IMG/VR virus record: IMGVR_UViG_3300033145_000788
Coordinates: 1-64,000 of that record
Source: a virus
Strand: one strand, 5' to 3'
Length of the DNA stretch: 64,000 nt
Shown here: one piece after another, positions 34,251 through 41,924 of the stretch
Layout of the letters: each line of letters opens with the position of its first letter
How positions within the stretch are numbered: the first letter of the stretch is position 1
Program-made: the position numbers and the translations under genes
The notes under the pieces: model-generated
The model's input: the letters and a program-made list of their open reading frames with translations, nothing else
Databases searched by the model: none
What the model was told of the DNA's origin: nothing

Positions 34251-34303
34251 CCCAAAAGGCCGGAAACGGAGAAAGAAACTAAAAAGAAGAAAGGAAAAAC
34301 AAA

Positions 34304-35257
34304 ATGGCCAAGGTAGCATTGAAGGAAGAACTGAGGGAGATCCAGGATGGCAAATTCAAGACGACCGGGGAAATCATTCCCGAAGACAGTTTTTTATTTG
34401 ACACGCATCGCCTGACCCCGAAAGTCAAGGGTGGGACATATGGTGATATTTCTAATGTGGAGGTGGTTGATCCCGTTGAGCATATGAAGATTCACGGGAA
34501 CTTGAGAGAGCGGCCGGAGGAATTTGATAAGCTGAAGGCTATCGTTGATGACCGAGTGCAAGTGATGAAGCTTAAGAATAAGATCAACAATCAACTGAAG
34601 GCCTTTGAACGAAGGGTTGATTATTCATTGAGGGATATTTATGAGCATCTCCAAGAGGGATTGAATCGGGAGAACAAGGAACTCGGAAAGAGGGATAGGA
34701 TATTAGAGAAGGCGGTCAAGGAGATCATTCAATATGATGCGTTGGCCGCCGCTGCGTTATTAGTTCCCAATGTTGGGCCGGTCATAGTGGCTAACTGCAT
34801 TGTCTATATTGACTTAAAAAAGGCGAGGCATGCATCTAGCCTGTGGAAATACGTGGGGGTTGATAAACCTCGCCACAAGAAATATGTGAAAAGAGAATCT
34901 GGAGGAGGAAACCGAACGCTTCTAACGGTTCTATATCAAATGGCAGAGTGCCAAATGAAAGGTTATGGGCCGTATCGGGAGATATATGATCGTGAGAAAG
35001 AGAGCCGTTCTGTCTCCGAAAAAATTACCTGGAGTAGAAATACAGAAGGCAAACTGATTGAATGTGTTTGGAAGGATACTATGCCGAGTCACCGTCATGG
35101 CCATGCGCTCAGGATGGTCATAAAGCACTTCCTTGCGGACTATTGGTTTGTGGGGCGGATGCTCCAGGGTTTGCCCACGAATCCGAGTTATGCCGAGGCG
35201 ATTTTGGGGAAAGAACATCGGACGATTAGTCCCCGTGAGAGGGGGTGGAAGTTTTAG
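34304..35257 (+). CDS. Tas-like protein with HNH-like N-terminus (TasH-type)
   Basis: 317 residues. Residues 33-65 read as an HNH-like motif: D33-T-H35, K42-G-G, N51, H60, H64. Residues about 75-140 are helical. From about 145 a helix-hairpin-helix Nop/Transposase_20-type domain follows (LVPNVGPVIVANCI near 151-164, KYVGVDKPRH, GGGNRTLLTVLYQMAE, then a His-rich C-terminus). This resembles the IS110 transposase C-terminal domain, to which Tas proteins are related. It lacks the IS110 DEDD domain. Flanked on both sides by TIGR arrays 1a and 1b, it is inferred to be an RNA-guided DNA-binding or cutting effector. Confidence 0.8.
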   Translation: MAKVALKEELREIQDGKFKTTGEIIPEDSFLFDTHRLTPKVKGGTYGDISNVEVVDPVEHMKIHGNLRERPEEFDKLKAIVDDRVQVMKLKNKINNQLKAFERRVDYSLRDIYEHLQEGLNRENKELGKRDRILEKAVKEIIQYDALAAAALLVPNVGPVIVANCIVYIDLKKARHASSLWKYVGVDKPRHKKYVKRESGGGNRTLLTVLYQMAECQMKGYGPYREIYDREKESRSVSEKITWSRNTEGKLIECVWKDTMPSHRHGHALRMVIKHFLADYWFVGRMLQGLPTNPSYAEAILGKEHRTISPRERGWKF

Positions 35258-35280
35258 AATGAAAAAGTTAAGATGGAGAA

Positions 35281-35630
35281 GAAACCCATCCCACTGAAGC
35301 GAGCTAACGAACCAAAGAAACCCACTGATTATAAGCGAGCCAAGGTGATAAAGAAACCCAGTTAGCGGAAGCGAGCTACGGTTAGCAAGAAAGCCATACA
35401 AGAAAAGCGAGTTAAATTATATAAGAAATTCGGTAATGAAAAGCAAGCCATTTCTGGGAAGGAATCCATTATCGGCAAGCGAGCCAAAAAAAATAAGAAA
35501 CCCACATCGAGGAAGTGAGCTACAAAAAAAAAGAAAACCATTGATTAGAAGCGAGCTATGGCCCAAAAGAAAACCAGTCTACAAAAGCGAGCCATAGACC
35601 TCAAGAAACCCAAGGTCAAGAAGCGAATTT
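35281..35630 (+). repeat. TIGR-like array 1b (ten 36-bp units)
   Basis: Ten units at exact 36-bp spacing, from 35281 to 35605. First repeat GAAACCCA (variants GAAAGCCA, GAAAACCA, GGAATCCA); second repeat GCGAGCYA (variants GCGAGTTA, GCAAGCCA, GTGAGCTA, final GCGAATTT). The 10-bp blocks all differ, such as tcccactgaa, acgaaccaaa, ctgattataa and gttagcggaa, and all end in AA. Same orientation and repeats as array 1a on the other side of the Tas gene. Confidence 0.92.
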
Positions 35631-35644
35631 TTCTTAAGAAAAAG

Positions 35645-35680
35645 TTTAAAAATAAAGCGTCTTATTATATAATATAGGTA
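35645..35680 (+). promoter_or_regulatory. Phage-type promoter
   Basis: TTTAAA 35645-35650, 17 nt, TATAAT 35668-35673 within TTATTATATAATATAGGTA, 15 nt after array 1b. Drives the SSB/RecA operon and possibly array 2a by read-through. Confidence 0.85.
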
Positions 35681-35693
35681 TAAGGAGAGAATT

Positions 35694-36248
35694 GTGGCAA
35701 AGAATTTGGATTATTCAGAGGAGATCAAGGTTGATCGTTACAATCTTGAGGTATTGTTAGAAGGCCAAGCTGAATTATATGGTAAGTATGCAAAGGCCTG
35801 GGCTGAGGCCGTGGCCGAGAGGGAAAAATTGGCTCGAAGGATCAAGATAGAGAAAGACAAGTTAAAAGAAATAGAAGCAGAGTTAGATGCTATGGTGCGG
35901 GTGGATTGGGAAGAATATGGGTTCAAGAAGGCGCCAACTGAATCGGCAATTAGGAGTTGGATTATATTGCAATCAGAATATAAGATTCAGCAGAAAGAGA
36001 TTTACCGGCTTGATTTGGAGAAGATAGAATGCTTTCGGATTGAGAATCGGCTTGACGGGGCCAAATACGCTTTTGATCATCGAAAGTCTTCCCTTGAAGG
36101 TTTGACCAAATTGATGCTCGGCGGGTACTATTCCAAACCCCACGTCCCGCAGGAGATGAAGGATGAATCCGAGGGCCTGAAGCGGGAGGGTGAGGAAAAG
36201 AAAATCAGGGAGTCTGTTAAACGAAGAAAATTAAAGAGGGATAAATAG
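35694..36248 (+). CDS. Coiled-coil protein of the recombination operon
   Basis: 184 residues from GTG 35694. Predominantly helical with a long charged coiled coil (about 30-75) and a basic C-terminus (KKIRESVKRRKLKRDK). First gene of the operon with SSB and RecA, so a recombination or replication accessory role is plausible. No family recognised. Confidence 0.55.
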   Translation: MAKNLDYSEEIKVDRYNLEVLLEGQAELYGKYAKAWAEAVAEREKLARRIKIEKDKLKEIEAELDAMVRVDWEEYGFKKAPTESAIRSWIILQSEYKIQQKEIYRLDLEKIECFRIENRLDGAKYAFDHRKSSLEGLTKLMLGGYYSKPHVPQEMKDESEGLKREGEEKKIRESVKRRKLKRDK

Positions 36249-36249
36249 A

Positions 36250-36396
36250 ATGGAATGGTGGAAGATAGTCTTGGGTGTTCCGGTCTTATTATTCCTGATT
36301 GCATACCTGATTCATGTCATAGTCGGGAGTGCGGCGGACGCCTATTTCAAGGCAAAACTAAAATACCATGAGAGGAGAAAAGAGAATGAAACGTGA
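36250..36396 (+). CDS. Single-TM small protein, 48 aa
   Basis: ATG 36250 one base after the upstream stop. One membrane segment (IVLGVPVLLFLIAYLIHVIV), charged C-terminus. It overlaps the SSB start by 11 nt. Confidence 0.5.
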   Translation: MEWWKIVLGVPVLLFLIAYLIHVIVGSAADAYFKAKLKYHERRKENET

Positions 36397-37516
36397 TCGA
36401 GAGAAAGACAGGGAACAACTGAGGGAACGGGAGAATCAGAGCCGGGAGACGAAGGACGACGGTGTGTTCGGGTTCTCGTCTTATTTCACAGTGCCAGAGG
36501 GAGTGGATATATGGTATCCAAAGTATCCCAGCAAGGTCAATGATTCTGAGCAATTTCAATTTGACATTGTCCCCTTTGTGGCCGGTGATAATTATCCGAC
36601 TCGGATTGGCAAGGGTCCGTCCAATGTCAAGGCTGGCCACATGGTGTATGTGCTTGATGTGTGGATACACAAGAACGTCGGACCGGAGAATCTTCAGACG
36701 GTCTGTCCGTTGAAGACTTATGGTTTGCGTTGCCCGATTTGTGAGCATGGCCAGGATTTGCTCGCTGATGAGGATGACAAGGGAGAAAGAAAAAAAATAG
36801 TCAAGGAGAAATTCCCTAAGCGTCGGGTCATGTACAATGTGATTGTCCGGGATGGTGGTGAGGAGGAAGACAAGGGGATTCAGGTTTTTGAATTCAGTCA
36901 TTATTGGATGGAGAAGGAGCTTCAAAATTTAAAGGATCTTCCAGATAATCGAAACGTCTTTTACGCCGACCCTATTGACGGAAGAACGATTTGGTTTAAG
37001 TTGACGAAAACGGGGACGGATAAGATGGAAAATGGGCCGTACACCTTTATTGAACGGGATTATGAGATAACCGAGGAGGAGCTGGACGAGGCGGTTTGCT
37101 TGGATGAATTATTGATTCCGCATTCCTATGATGAGATTCGTGATCTGTATTGGGGCGTTGATGCTGAGGAGGAAGCTGTTGAGGAAGAGAATGAGAATGT
37201 AGATGAACCCGGTAACTCCGAGCCCCCGTCCCGGCTGATCCGGAAACGGGATATGGAGGAACCGGTGGAGGAAGAGGAAGAAGAATCAGAGGAATCAGAG
37301 GAACCGGAAGGTGGGTGCCCCATCAATCTGAGGTGGGGCTATGACCATAACGAGTACGAGAACTGCGATACCTGCGATAAGTATGACGACTGTGGGGCCG
37401 AGAAGGAGAGGATTAAGAAGGCTGAGCAGGCCAAGAAGAGGAAGAAAGCCGAAGCCGCCAAACCGATTCGCAAACCCAAACCGAGGGCGAGGGGATTCAA
37501 GAGGGGTGAGAAATGA
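36386..37516 (+). CDS. gp32-like single-stranded DNA-binding protein
   Basis: 376 residues; ATG 36386 preferred because AGGAG lies between it and the upstream ATG 36368. The OB-fold region includes the zinc motif CPLKTYGLRCPICEHG (about 113-128), typical of T4 gp32-type SSBs. An acidic region (about 250-310) corresponds to the partner-binding tail. Unusually, a second Cys cluster (CPINLRWGYD ... CDTCDKYDDC) and a basic tail follow the acidic part. It coats ssDNA during replication and recombination and neighbours RecA. Confidence 0.8.
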   Translation: MKRDREKDREQLRERENQSRETKDDGVFGFSSYFTVPEGVDIWYPKYPSKVNDSEQFQFDIVPFVAGDNYPTRIGKGPSNVKAGHMVYVLDVWIHKNVGPENLQTVCPLKTYGLRCPICEHGQDLLADEDDKGERKKIVKEKFPKRRVMYNVIVRDGGEEEDKGIQVFEFSHYWMEKELQNLKDLPDNRNVFYADPIDGRTIWFKLTKTGTDKMENGPYTFIERDYEITEEELDEAVCLDELLIPHSYDEIRDLYWGVDAEEEAVEEENENVDEPGNSEPPSRLIRKRDMEEPVEEEEEESEESEEPEGGCPINLRWGYDHNEYENCDTCDKYDDCGAEKERIKKAEQAKKRKKAEAAKPIRKPKPRARGFKRGEK

Positions 37517-37725
37517 TGAGATATGTTATTAAAGGCCAAGAAGATGAGGAAGTGATGGAGTTTTCGTTGGAAAAAGGGGACGACGGAGAAATTTTCCTAG
37601 CGGCTAATGGATATTATCTTTTAGATATACATCCCGAAAGAGGGATTGGTCTTATTGAGAGCGTCCCGGAATCATTAGGTCTTGATGTAGATGAAGAAGG
37701 AAAAATTAAAGTAGTAAACAACTAA
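37513..37725 (+). CDS. Small acidic protein, 70 aa
   Basis: ATG 37513 overlaps the SSB stop. Acidic, beta-rich (NGYYLLDIHPERGIGLI). No family recognised. Confidence 0.5.
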   Translation: MMRYVIKGQEDEEVMEFSLEKGDDGEIFLAANGYYLLDIHPERGIGLIESVPESLGLDVDEEGKIKVVNN

Positions 37726-37731
37726 CCATCT

Positions 37732-37850
37732 TGCGCCGGCGGGGTGGCGTCAACCATCCTTGTTCAGAGGAGGAGTTGCTTATTGTGTTACTGTTAGCGT
37801 TAATTCACCGTACGGAAAAGGGTTCGTTGGGAGCCCTTCCCGTCGGCGCA
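37732..37850 (+). ncRNA. Structured element in front of recA
   Basis: TGCGCCGGCGGG (37732-37743) pairs with CCCGTCGGCGCA (37839-37850), 12 bp with one G-U, enclosing 95 nt with smaller helices (e.g. AAGGG / CCCTT near 37818 and 37834). No ORF with a start signal lies inside. It ends 14 nt before the RecA ATG and could be a leader regulating RecA or an independent RNA. Confidence 0.5.
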
Positions 37851-37864
37851 TATAAGGATATTGA

Positions 37865-38902
37865 ATGTCTGAGAAATTCAAGAGAGTAGCCAAACAGGTT
37901 GAGGAGGAAGTGGTGAGCCCGGTTGAATCCGACGGGATCGAGGTCCGGTGGGACCGGGGCGTCGTCAGCACAGGCTCAACCCTGCTCGATTTGGCGATCT
38001 CCGGTGGCCGGGTCCGAGGAGGCGGTATACCGGGAGGGCTTATCGTTGAGATATTCGGACCGTCCGGGTTCGGGAAGACGGCGTTGTTGATGGAGATATG
38101 TAGTAGTGCCCAGGCAAGGGGCGGTGATATCTTTGTCGCTGACCCGGAGGCCCGGCTTGATAAGGAATATTCCAGAATTTATGGCGTACATATAAATCAG
38201 GATAAATATTCACGGCCAAATACTGTTACGGAAATGTTTGAACATATTAAAGAATGGAAGCCCGAACGAAAGAAAGAAAGGACAGTTTGCGTGTATGGCG
38301 GCGATAGTCTAGCTGCTTTGTCAACACAGATGGAGCTGGAGGATTCTGATCAGTATGGGATGCGGCGTGCAAAGGAATTCAGCGAATCTATGAGAAAGGT
38401 TTGTCGTTTGATAGCCAATGAAAACTGGTTGCTAGTCCTGACGAACCAGGAACGGGAGGGGCCGAGCGGTGTGTCCACCCCCGGTGGCCGGGCGATAGGG
38501 TACTATTCGTCTTTGCGGATTCGGGTTGCTAGTGGTTATCCCTCGTGGAAGATTAAAAAGAAAGTTAAAGTTGAGGGCAAGGATGTTGAGCAGATTGTCG
38601 GGATTAAATCCCAATGTACGATTAAAAAAAGTAGTGTTGATAACCCTTATCGGGAGGCGGATGTATCAATTATTTTTCAATACGGAATTGATGATCTCCG
38701 GGGAAATCTACAATATTGTAAGGACATGACTGGGGGGACTAAATATGCTTGTCAGGACAAGGAATATCAAGGGATTGATAAGGCGATAGGGTATATTGAA
38801 AGCAATGGACAGGCGGAATGGTTGAGGGAACGAACAATTAGTTTATGGGAAGAAGTTCAGGAACGGTTTAAGATTCAGAGGATGGAGAAGGTGAGGAAGT
38901 GA
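37865..38902 (+). CDS. RecA/UvsX recombinase
   Basis: 345 residues, the usual RecA length. TGSTLLDLAISGG, Walker A GPSGFGKT (65-72), a Walker B-like GGDSLAAL near 141-148 and the L2-adjacent TNQ followed by STPGGRAIGYYSSLRIRV are visible. It drives strand exchange for recombination-dependent replication, with the UvsW-like helicase and SbcCD. Its stop codon lies inside the first degenerate repeat of TIGR array 2a. Confidence 0.9.
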   Translation: MSEKFKRVAKQVEEEVVSPVESDGIEVRWDRGVVSTGSTLLDLAISGGRVRGGGIPGGLIVEIFGPSGFGKTALLMEICSSAQARGGDIFVADPEARLDKEYSRIYGVHINQDKYSRPNTVTEMFEHIKEWKPERKKERTVCVYGGDSLAALSTQMELEDSDQYGMRRAKEFSESMRKVCRLIANENWLLVLTNQEREGPSGVSTPGGRAIGYYSSLRIRVASGYPSWKIKKKVKVEGKDVEQIVGIKSQCTIKKSSVDNPYREADVSIIFQYGIDDLRGNLQYCKDMTGGTKYACQDKEYQGIDKAIGYIESNGQAEWLRERTISLWEEVQERFKIQRMEKVRK

Positions 38903-39071
38903 TAGCTAGGTACTGTTTGAAATCTAATCTCCACTTGCGAGCTACGGTCGGAGTGAAATCTATTCCGGCATTGCGAGCTATAAACTTTTTGAAATCTATA
39001 AGGAACCTGCGAGCTATAAACTTTTTGAAATCTATTAAATGGTTGCGCACTACAATTCTCATTGAAGCCTA
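38901..39071 (+). repeat. TIGR-like array 2a (four 36-bp units)
   Basis: GAAATCTA at 38919, 38955, 38991 and 39027 alternates with GCGAGCTA at 38937, 38973, 39009 and 39045 (the last GCGCACTA), all gaps 10 bp. Degenerate end repeats are GATAGCTA at 38901 and GAAGCCTA at 39064. Gaps end in T. The block taaacttttt occurs twice (38981 and 39017). The first repeat differs from array 1 (TCT for CCC). Confidence 0.9.
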
Positions 39072-39211
39072 ATAAGAGATTGTGTTCAGGAAGGAGATGA
39101 TCAAGGCAAAAAGAATCAAAGAAGCGGCAAGGGGCACGGGATGATCTACCGAGAGACCTTATGATTATCCCCTTGGTAATAACAATTAATCATAGATAGG
39201 AGCGAGAAACT

Positions 39212-40345
39212 ATGAAAGAAGAAAAAAAGTTCCACCGTCCACAGCGCCATAAGCTGTTTGTGGATTACGCCAACGAAAAGGAAGTTGTGTATCTCGAACT
39301 TGAAAATGATGAGATATACCGATGCACCCCGATAGGATTTAAAAAAGTGGCCCTTGCTTCGAGGGAGATTTATTCCGAACCTATACCCATGAACCGGGCG
39401 AAGCCTCTGCTTGAAAAGGGAGTGAAGTTTTATCGATGCCGGACTACGGCCACCTCTGAACTCAGGGATAAACTTGGCCTGGAGAAGTCGGATGAGAATG
39501 ACGCTTTGGTCATTCGGGAATTATATAAACGTGATCCGGGGAACTTTCGGGAATGGACGGGGGAATCCCGGTTAGGTGCTCTCTATGCGATTTATAAACA
39601 AACACAAAAAGAGAAAGTTGCCGTTGGAAACAGGGACTACGCCCTCGGCGGTGACGAGATTATCTCCGACATCAAGAAGCGGCAGGATTCCATCTTGACC
39701 GTGATAGAGAAAAAGATGAAGGAAGAACTGGATAAATACGTGGTCACCCCTTGGCTTCTCTCCATTAAGGGGTTGTCCGTGGTTACGGCGGCGGGGATAG
39801 TTTTCTGGACCGAGAAAATTGGGATAGAGAACTTTGGTAATCCGAGTAAATTAAAAAAATACTTCGGTTTGCACGTCAAGGATGGCAAGTCGGTCCGGGG
39901 CGGCGATGTTTATGGAACAGATCAGAAATTAGATTTCCCTGTTATGGCGAGAGCCCTTATGATAGGGGTCGTCGCTGACCTGTTCGTGAAGCAGCGGTCA
40001 CCGGTTTACCGGAAGATATACGACCGTCATAAAGCGGAACAAACTGAGCGGGTCTTTGAGCCAGGCTTCCTAATGAAAGAGTTCAATGGCCGGGGTCCCC
40101 GGGTCAAGGGTCGGGCCAACCGATACGGGCCGGAGGACACCCGACTCGGGGCGGCCCACGCCAATAATCGGGCGATGAGAAAGATGATGCAAATATTCCT
40201 GATTCATCTGTGGGTGATCTGGCGTCAGTTGCTCGGACTCCCGACCCCGTTGGGATATGCCGAGAACCATTTGAAACATCGGTTTCCGCCCCTTCCGCCG
40301 AACGTGCCGAAGGAGCTTGAACCATTTGAGTGGGTGAAGGAATAG
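39212..40345 (+). CDS. Tas-like protein with RuvC/IS110-like N-terminus (TasR-type)
   Basis: 377 residues. The N-terminal domain has strand LFVDYAN (Asp18) and the IS110-type motif KSDENDALVIREL with Asp94 and Asp97 (DxxDA), so a DEDD/RuvC-like nuclease is likely; the second acidic residue is not clear. A helical linker (about 125-175) precedes the Nop/Transposase_20-like domain: LLSIKGLSVVTAAGI (near 182), KLKKYFGLHVKDGK, and ANNRAMRKMMQIFLIHLW. It is flanked by arrays 2a and 2b. A lone IS110 transposase is the alternative, but no insertion ends or second copy are seen. Confidence 0.8.
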   Translation: MKEEKKFHRPQRHKLFVDYANEKEVVYLELENDEIYRCTPIGFKKVALASREIYSEPIPMNRAKPLLEKGVKFYRCRTTATSELRDKLGLEKSDENDALVIRELYKRDPGNFREWTGESRLGALYAIYKQTQKEKVAVGNRDYALGGDEIISDIKKRQDSILTVIEKKMKEELDKYVVTPWLLSIKGLSVVTAAGIVFWTEKIGIENFGNPSKLKKYFGLHVKDGKSVRGGDVYGTDQKLDFPVMARALMIGVVADLFVKQRSPVYRKIYDRHKAEQTERVFEPGFLMKEFNGRGPRVKGRANRYGPEDTRLGAAHANNRAMRKMMQIFLIHLWVIWRQLLGLPTPLGYAENHLKHRFPPLPPNVPKELEPFEWVKE

Positions 40346-40381
40346 TATGACTGGGAGGGGGATTATGGCTAATTTAAAGTT

Positions 40382-40725
40382 GAAATCTATCCCCGGCCTG
40401 CGAATTGGTGATGATTCCCCGCTCCTTAAAAAGGCTAGAGAAGGGCTGAAATCTAAGCCAGCCCTGCGAGCTAGTCGGGTTCTGAAATCTAGAAGTTGAT
40501 TGCGAGCCATGGACATCCTGAAATCTACTCTTATTTTGCGAGCTACAGCCTTTTTGAAATCTAGAAATTGATTGCGAGCTATAAAACCAATGAAATCTAG
40601 GACCCCTTTGCAAGCTACTGAACGGCTGAAATCTATCAATCCGGTGCGAGCTAGCTGTCCATTGAAATCTATTTCTGCACTGCGAGCTACAGGGCAATTG
40701 AAATCTAAATGTCTTTTGTGAAAGA
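40382..40725 (+). repeat. TIGR-like array 2b (eight regular units plus one isolated)
   Basis: GAAATCTA at 40448, 40484, 40520, 40556, 40592, 40628, 40664 and 40700 alternates with GCGAGCTA (variants GCGAGCCA, GCAAGCTA) 18 bp later. The period is exactly 36 bp. An isolated GAAATCTA/GCGAATTG pair at 40382-40407 is separated by irregular sequence. All 10-bp blocks end in T. Two are near-identical (gaagttgatt 40492, gaaattgatt 40564). The last unit runs into the start of the exonuclease gene. Confidence 0.92.
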
Positions 40726-40732
40726 AAAAACT

Positions 40733-41587
40733 ATGAAAAATCTACTTGTTGACAGTAATTATCTTTGTTACAGATCAAAATTCCGCATGCCGGATTTATC
40801 TCACGACGAGAAGCTGACTTCAATAATTTTCGGCTTCTTGTCTCAAGTTTTCGAGCTGGCGAACCGGTTCAATACTAACCGATTTGTATTTGCCTGGGAT
40901 TCCGGGAAAAGTCTACGAAGAAGCCTTTACCCGGAGTATAAGGCGAAGAGGCATGCGGATAAAACAGATGAGGAAAGGGAGAAGGACAGAATCGCATACG
41001 CACAGTTCGACGAACTCAGAAAAGAGGTCTTGCCGGCCCTCGGATTTAAGAATGTCTTTTACCAAGATGGATATGAATCCGATGACTTGATTGCTTGGCT
41101 AGTGATGGAAAATGAGGAGGATTTTACTGTTATTTCGTCGGATAATGATCTTTGGCAGGTTCTTGATTACTGTGACATGTATGATCCGAGAACCAAGGAG
41201 ATGACCACTAGGCAGACCTTTATGGAGCAATGGCAGATTGAACCGGTTGTCTGGCTTGCCGTCAAGGCCGTCGCCGGTTGCCCGACAGACAATATTGCCG
41301 GAGTACCCGGTGTCGGCGAGAAGACGGCAATCAAATTTCTAAAGGAACAATTGAAATATGAAAGCAAAGTCCGCCGGAGAATCGTAAGTGCGGAGTGTCA
41401 GCAAATAATTGAGAGGAATCGCAAGCTGGTTAAGTTGCCGATGGATGGGGTAGAGCCCATGACCTTGAGGAAGGATGAGTTTACCAGGAAAGCCTTTATG
41501 GATATGTGTCACCGATATGATTTCCGTTCCTTTCTCTTGGGGAGTAGATTGGGTCAATGGTTAGATCAATTTTGCGAAGGAGAATGA
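40733..41587 (+). CDS. 5'-3' exonuclease / flap endonuclease (PolI N-terminal family)
   Basis: 284 residues from ATG 40733; an in-frame ATG at 40709 lies inside the last array unit. Signature residues: LLVDSNYL (catalytic Asp), FAWDSGKSLRRSLYPEYKAKR (Asp plus basic arch), GYESDDLIAWL and ISSDNDLWQ (acidic metal ligands), and the HhH GVPGVGEKTAIKFL. It removes RNA primers and flaps during replication. Confidence 0.88.
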   Translation: MKNLLVDSNYLCYRSKFRMPDLSHDEKLTSIIFGFLSQVFELANRFNTNRFVFAWDSGKSLRRSLYPEYKAKRHADKTDEEREKDRIAYAQFDELRKEVLPALGFKNVFYQDGYESDDLIAWLVMENEEDFTVISSDNDLWQVLDYCDMYDPRTKEMTTRQTFMEQWQIEPVVWLAVKAVAGCPTDNIAGVPGVGEKTAIKFLKEQLKYESKVRRRIVSAECQQIIERNRKLVKLPMDGVEPMTLRKDEFTRKAFMDMCHRYDFRSFLLGSRLGQWLDQFCEGE

Positions 41588-41588
41588 A

Positions 41589-41915
41589 ATGAAAGAGACA
41601 AAAATAGAAACAAGAATCGTGGAATTTTCTGAGGAGATCGTCAATAGTCTACCAATAAATAAGATAGACGATGAATTATTGCCTTTGATTTTGGCGATGA
41701 ATCAGGCGGGAATTAAGACCCGAAGTTGTTGTTCTGGTCATACTATAAATAAGGCCTCGGTTACCATTGATATAGAGAGTCTTGATTCTTTCTTTGTTCA
41801 CGATGATTCTCTCACTCTTTATTTTAAATGCCCTATTGCAAAGGTGGAGCCGGGTTATGAAGATAAGATTAAATATCCGCCAGCGGGAAGGGGAATTCAA
41901 TGGAGTTGGACATAG
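41589..41915 (+). CDS. Phage protein with TRSCCSGH motif, 108 aa
   Basis: Coupled to the exonuclease. The motif GIKTRSCCSGH at about 40-50 occurs in small phage proteins of unknown function. The remainder is beta-rich. No catalytic role can be assigned. Confidence 0.6.
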   Translation: MKETKIETRIVEFSEEIVNSLPINKIDDELLPLILAMNQAGIKTRSCCSGHTINKASVTIDIESLDSFFVHDDSLTLYFKCPIAKVEPGYEDKIKYPPAGRGIQWSWT

Positions 41916-41924
41916 GAGCCTAAA

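Noticed and set aside
34304-40345. IS110-family insertion sequences
   Set aside because: The proteins resemble IS110 in the C-terminal domain, but the first lacks the DEDD domain and both are bracketed by ordered arrays. No insertion ends or extra copies were found.
34117-40725. CRISPR arrays
   Set aside because: Repeats are only 8 bp, of two alternating kinds, with 10-bp blocks. CRISPR repeats and spacers are each over 20 bp, and no cas gene is present.
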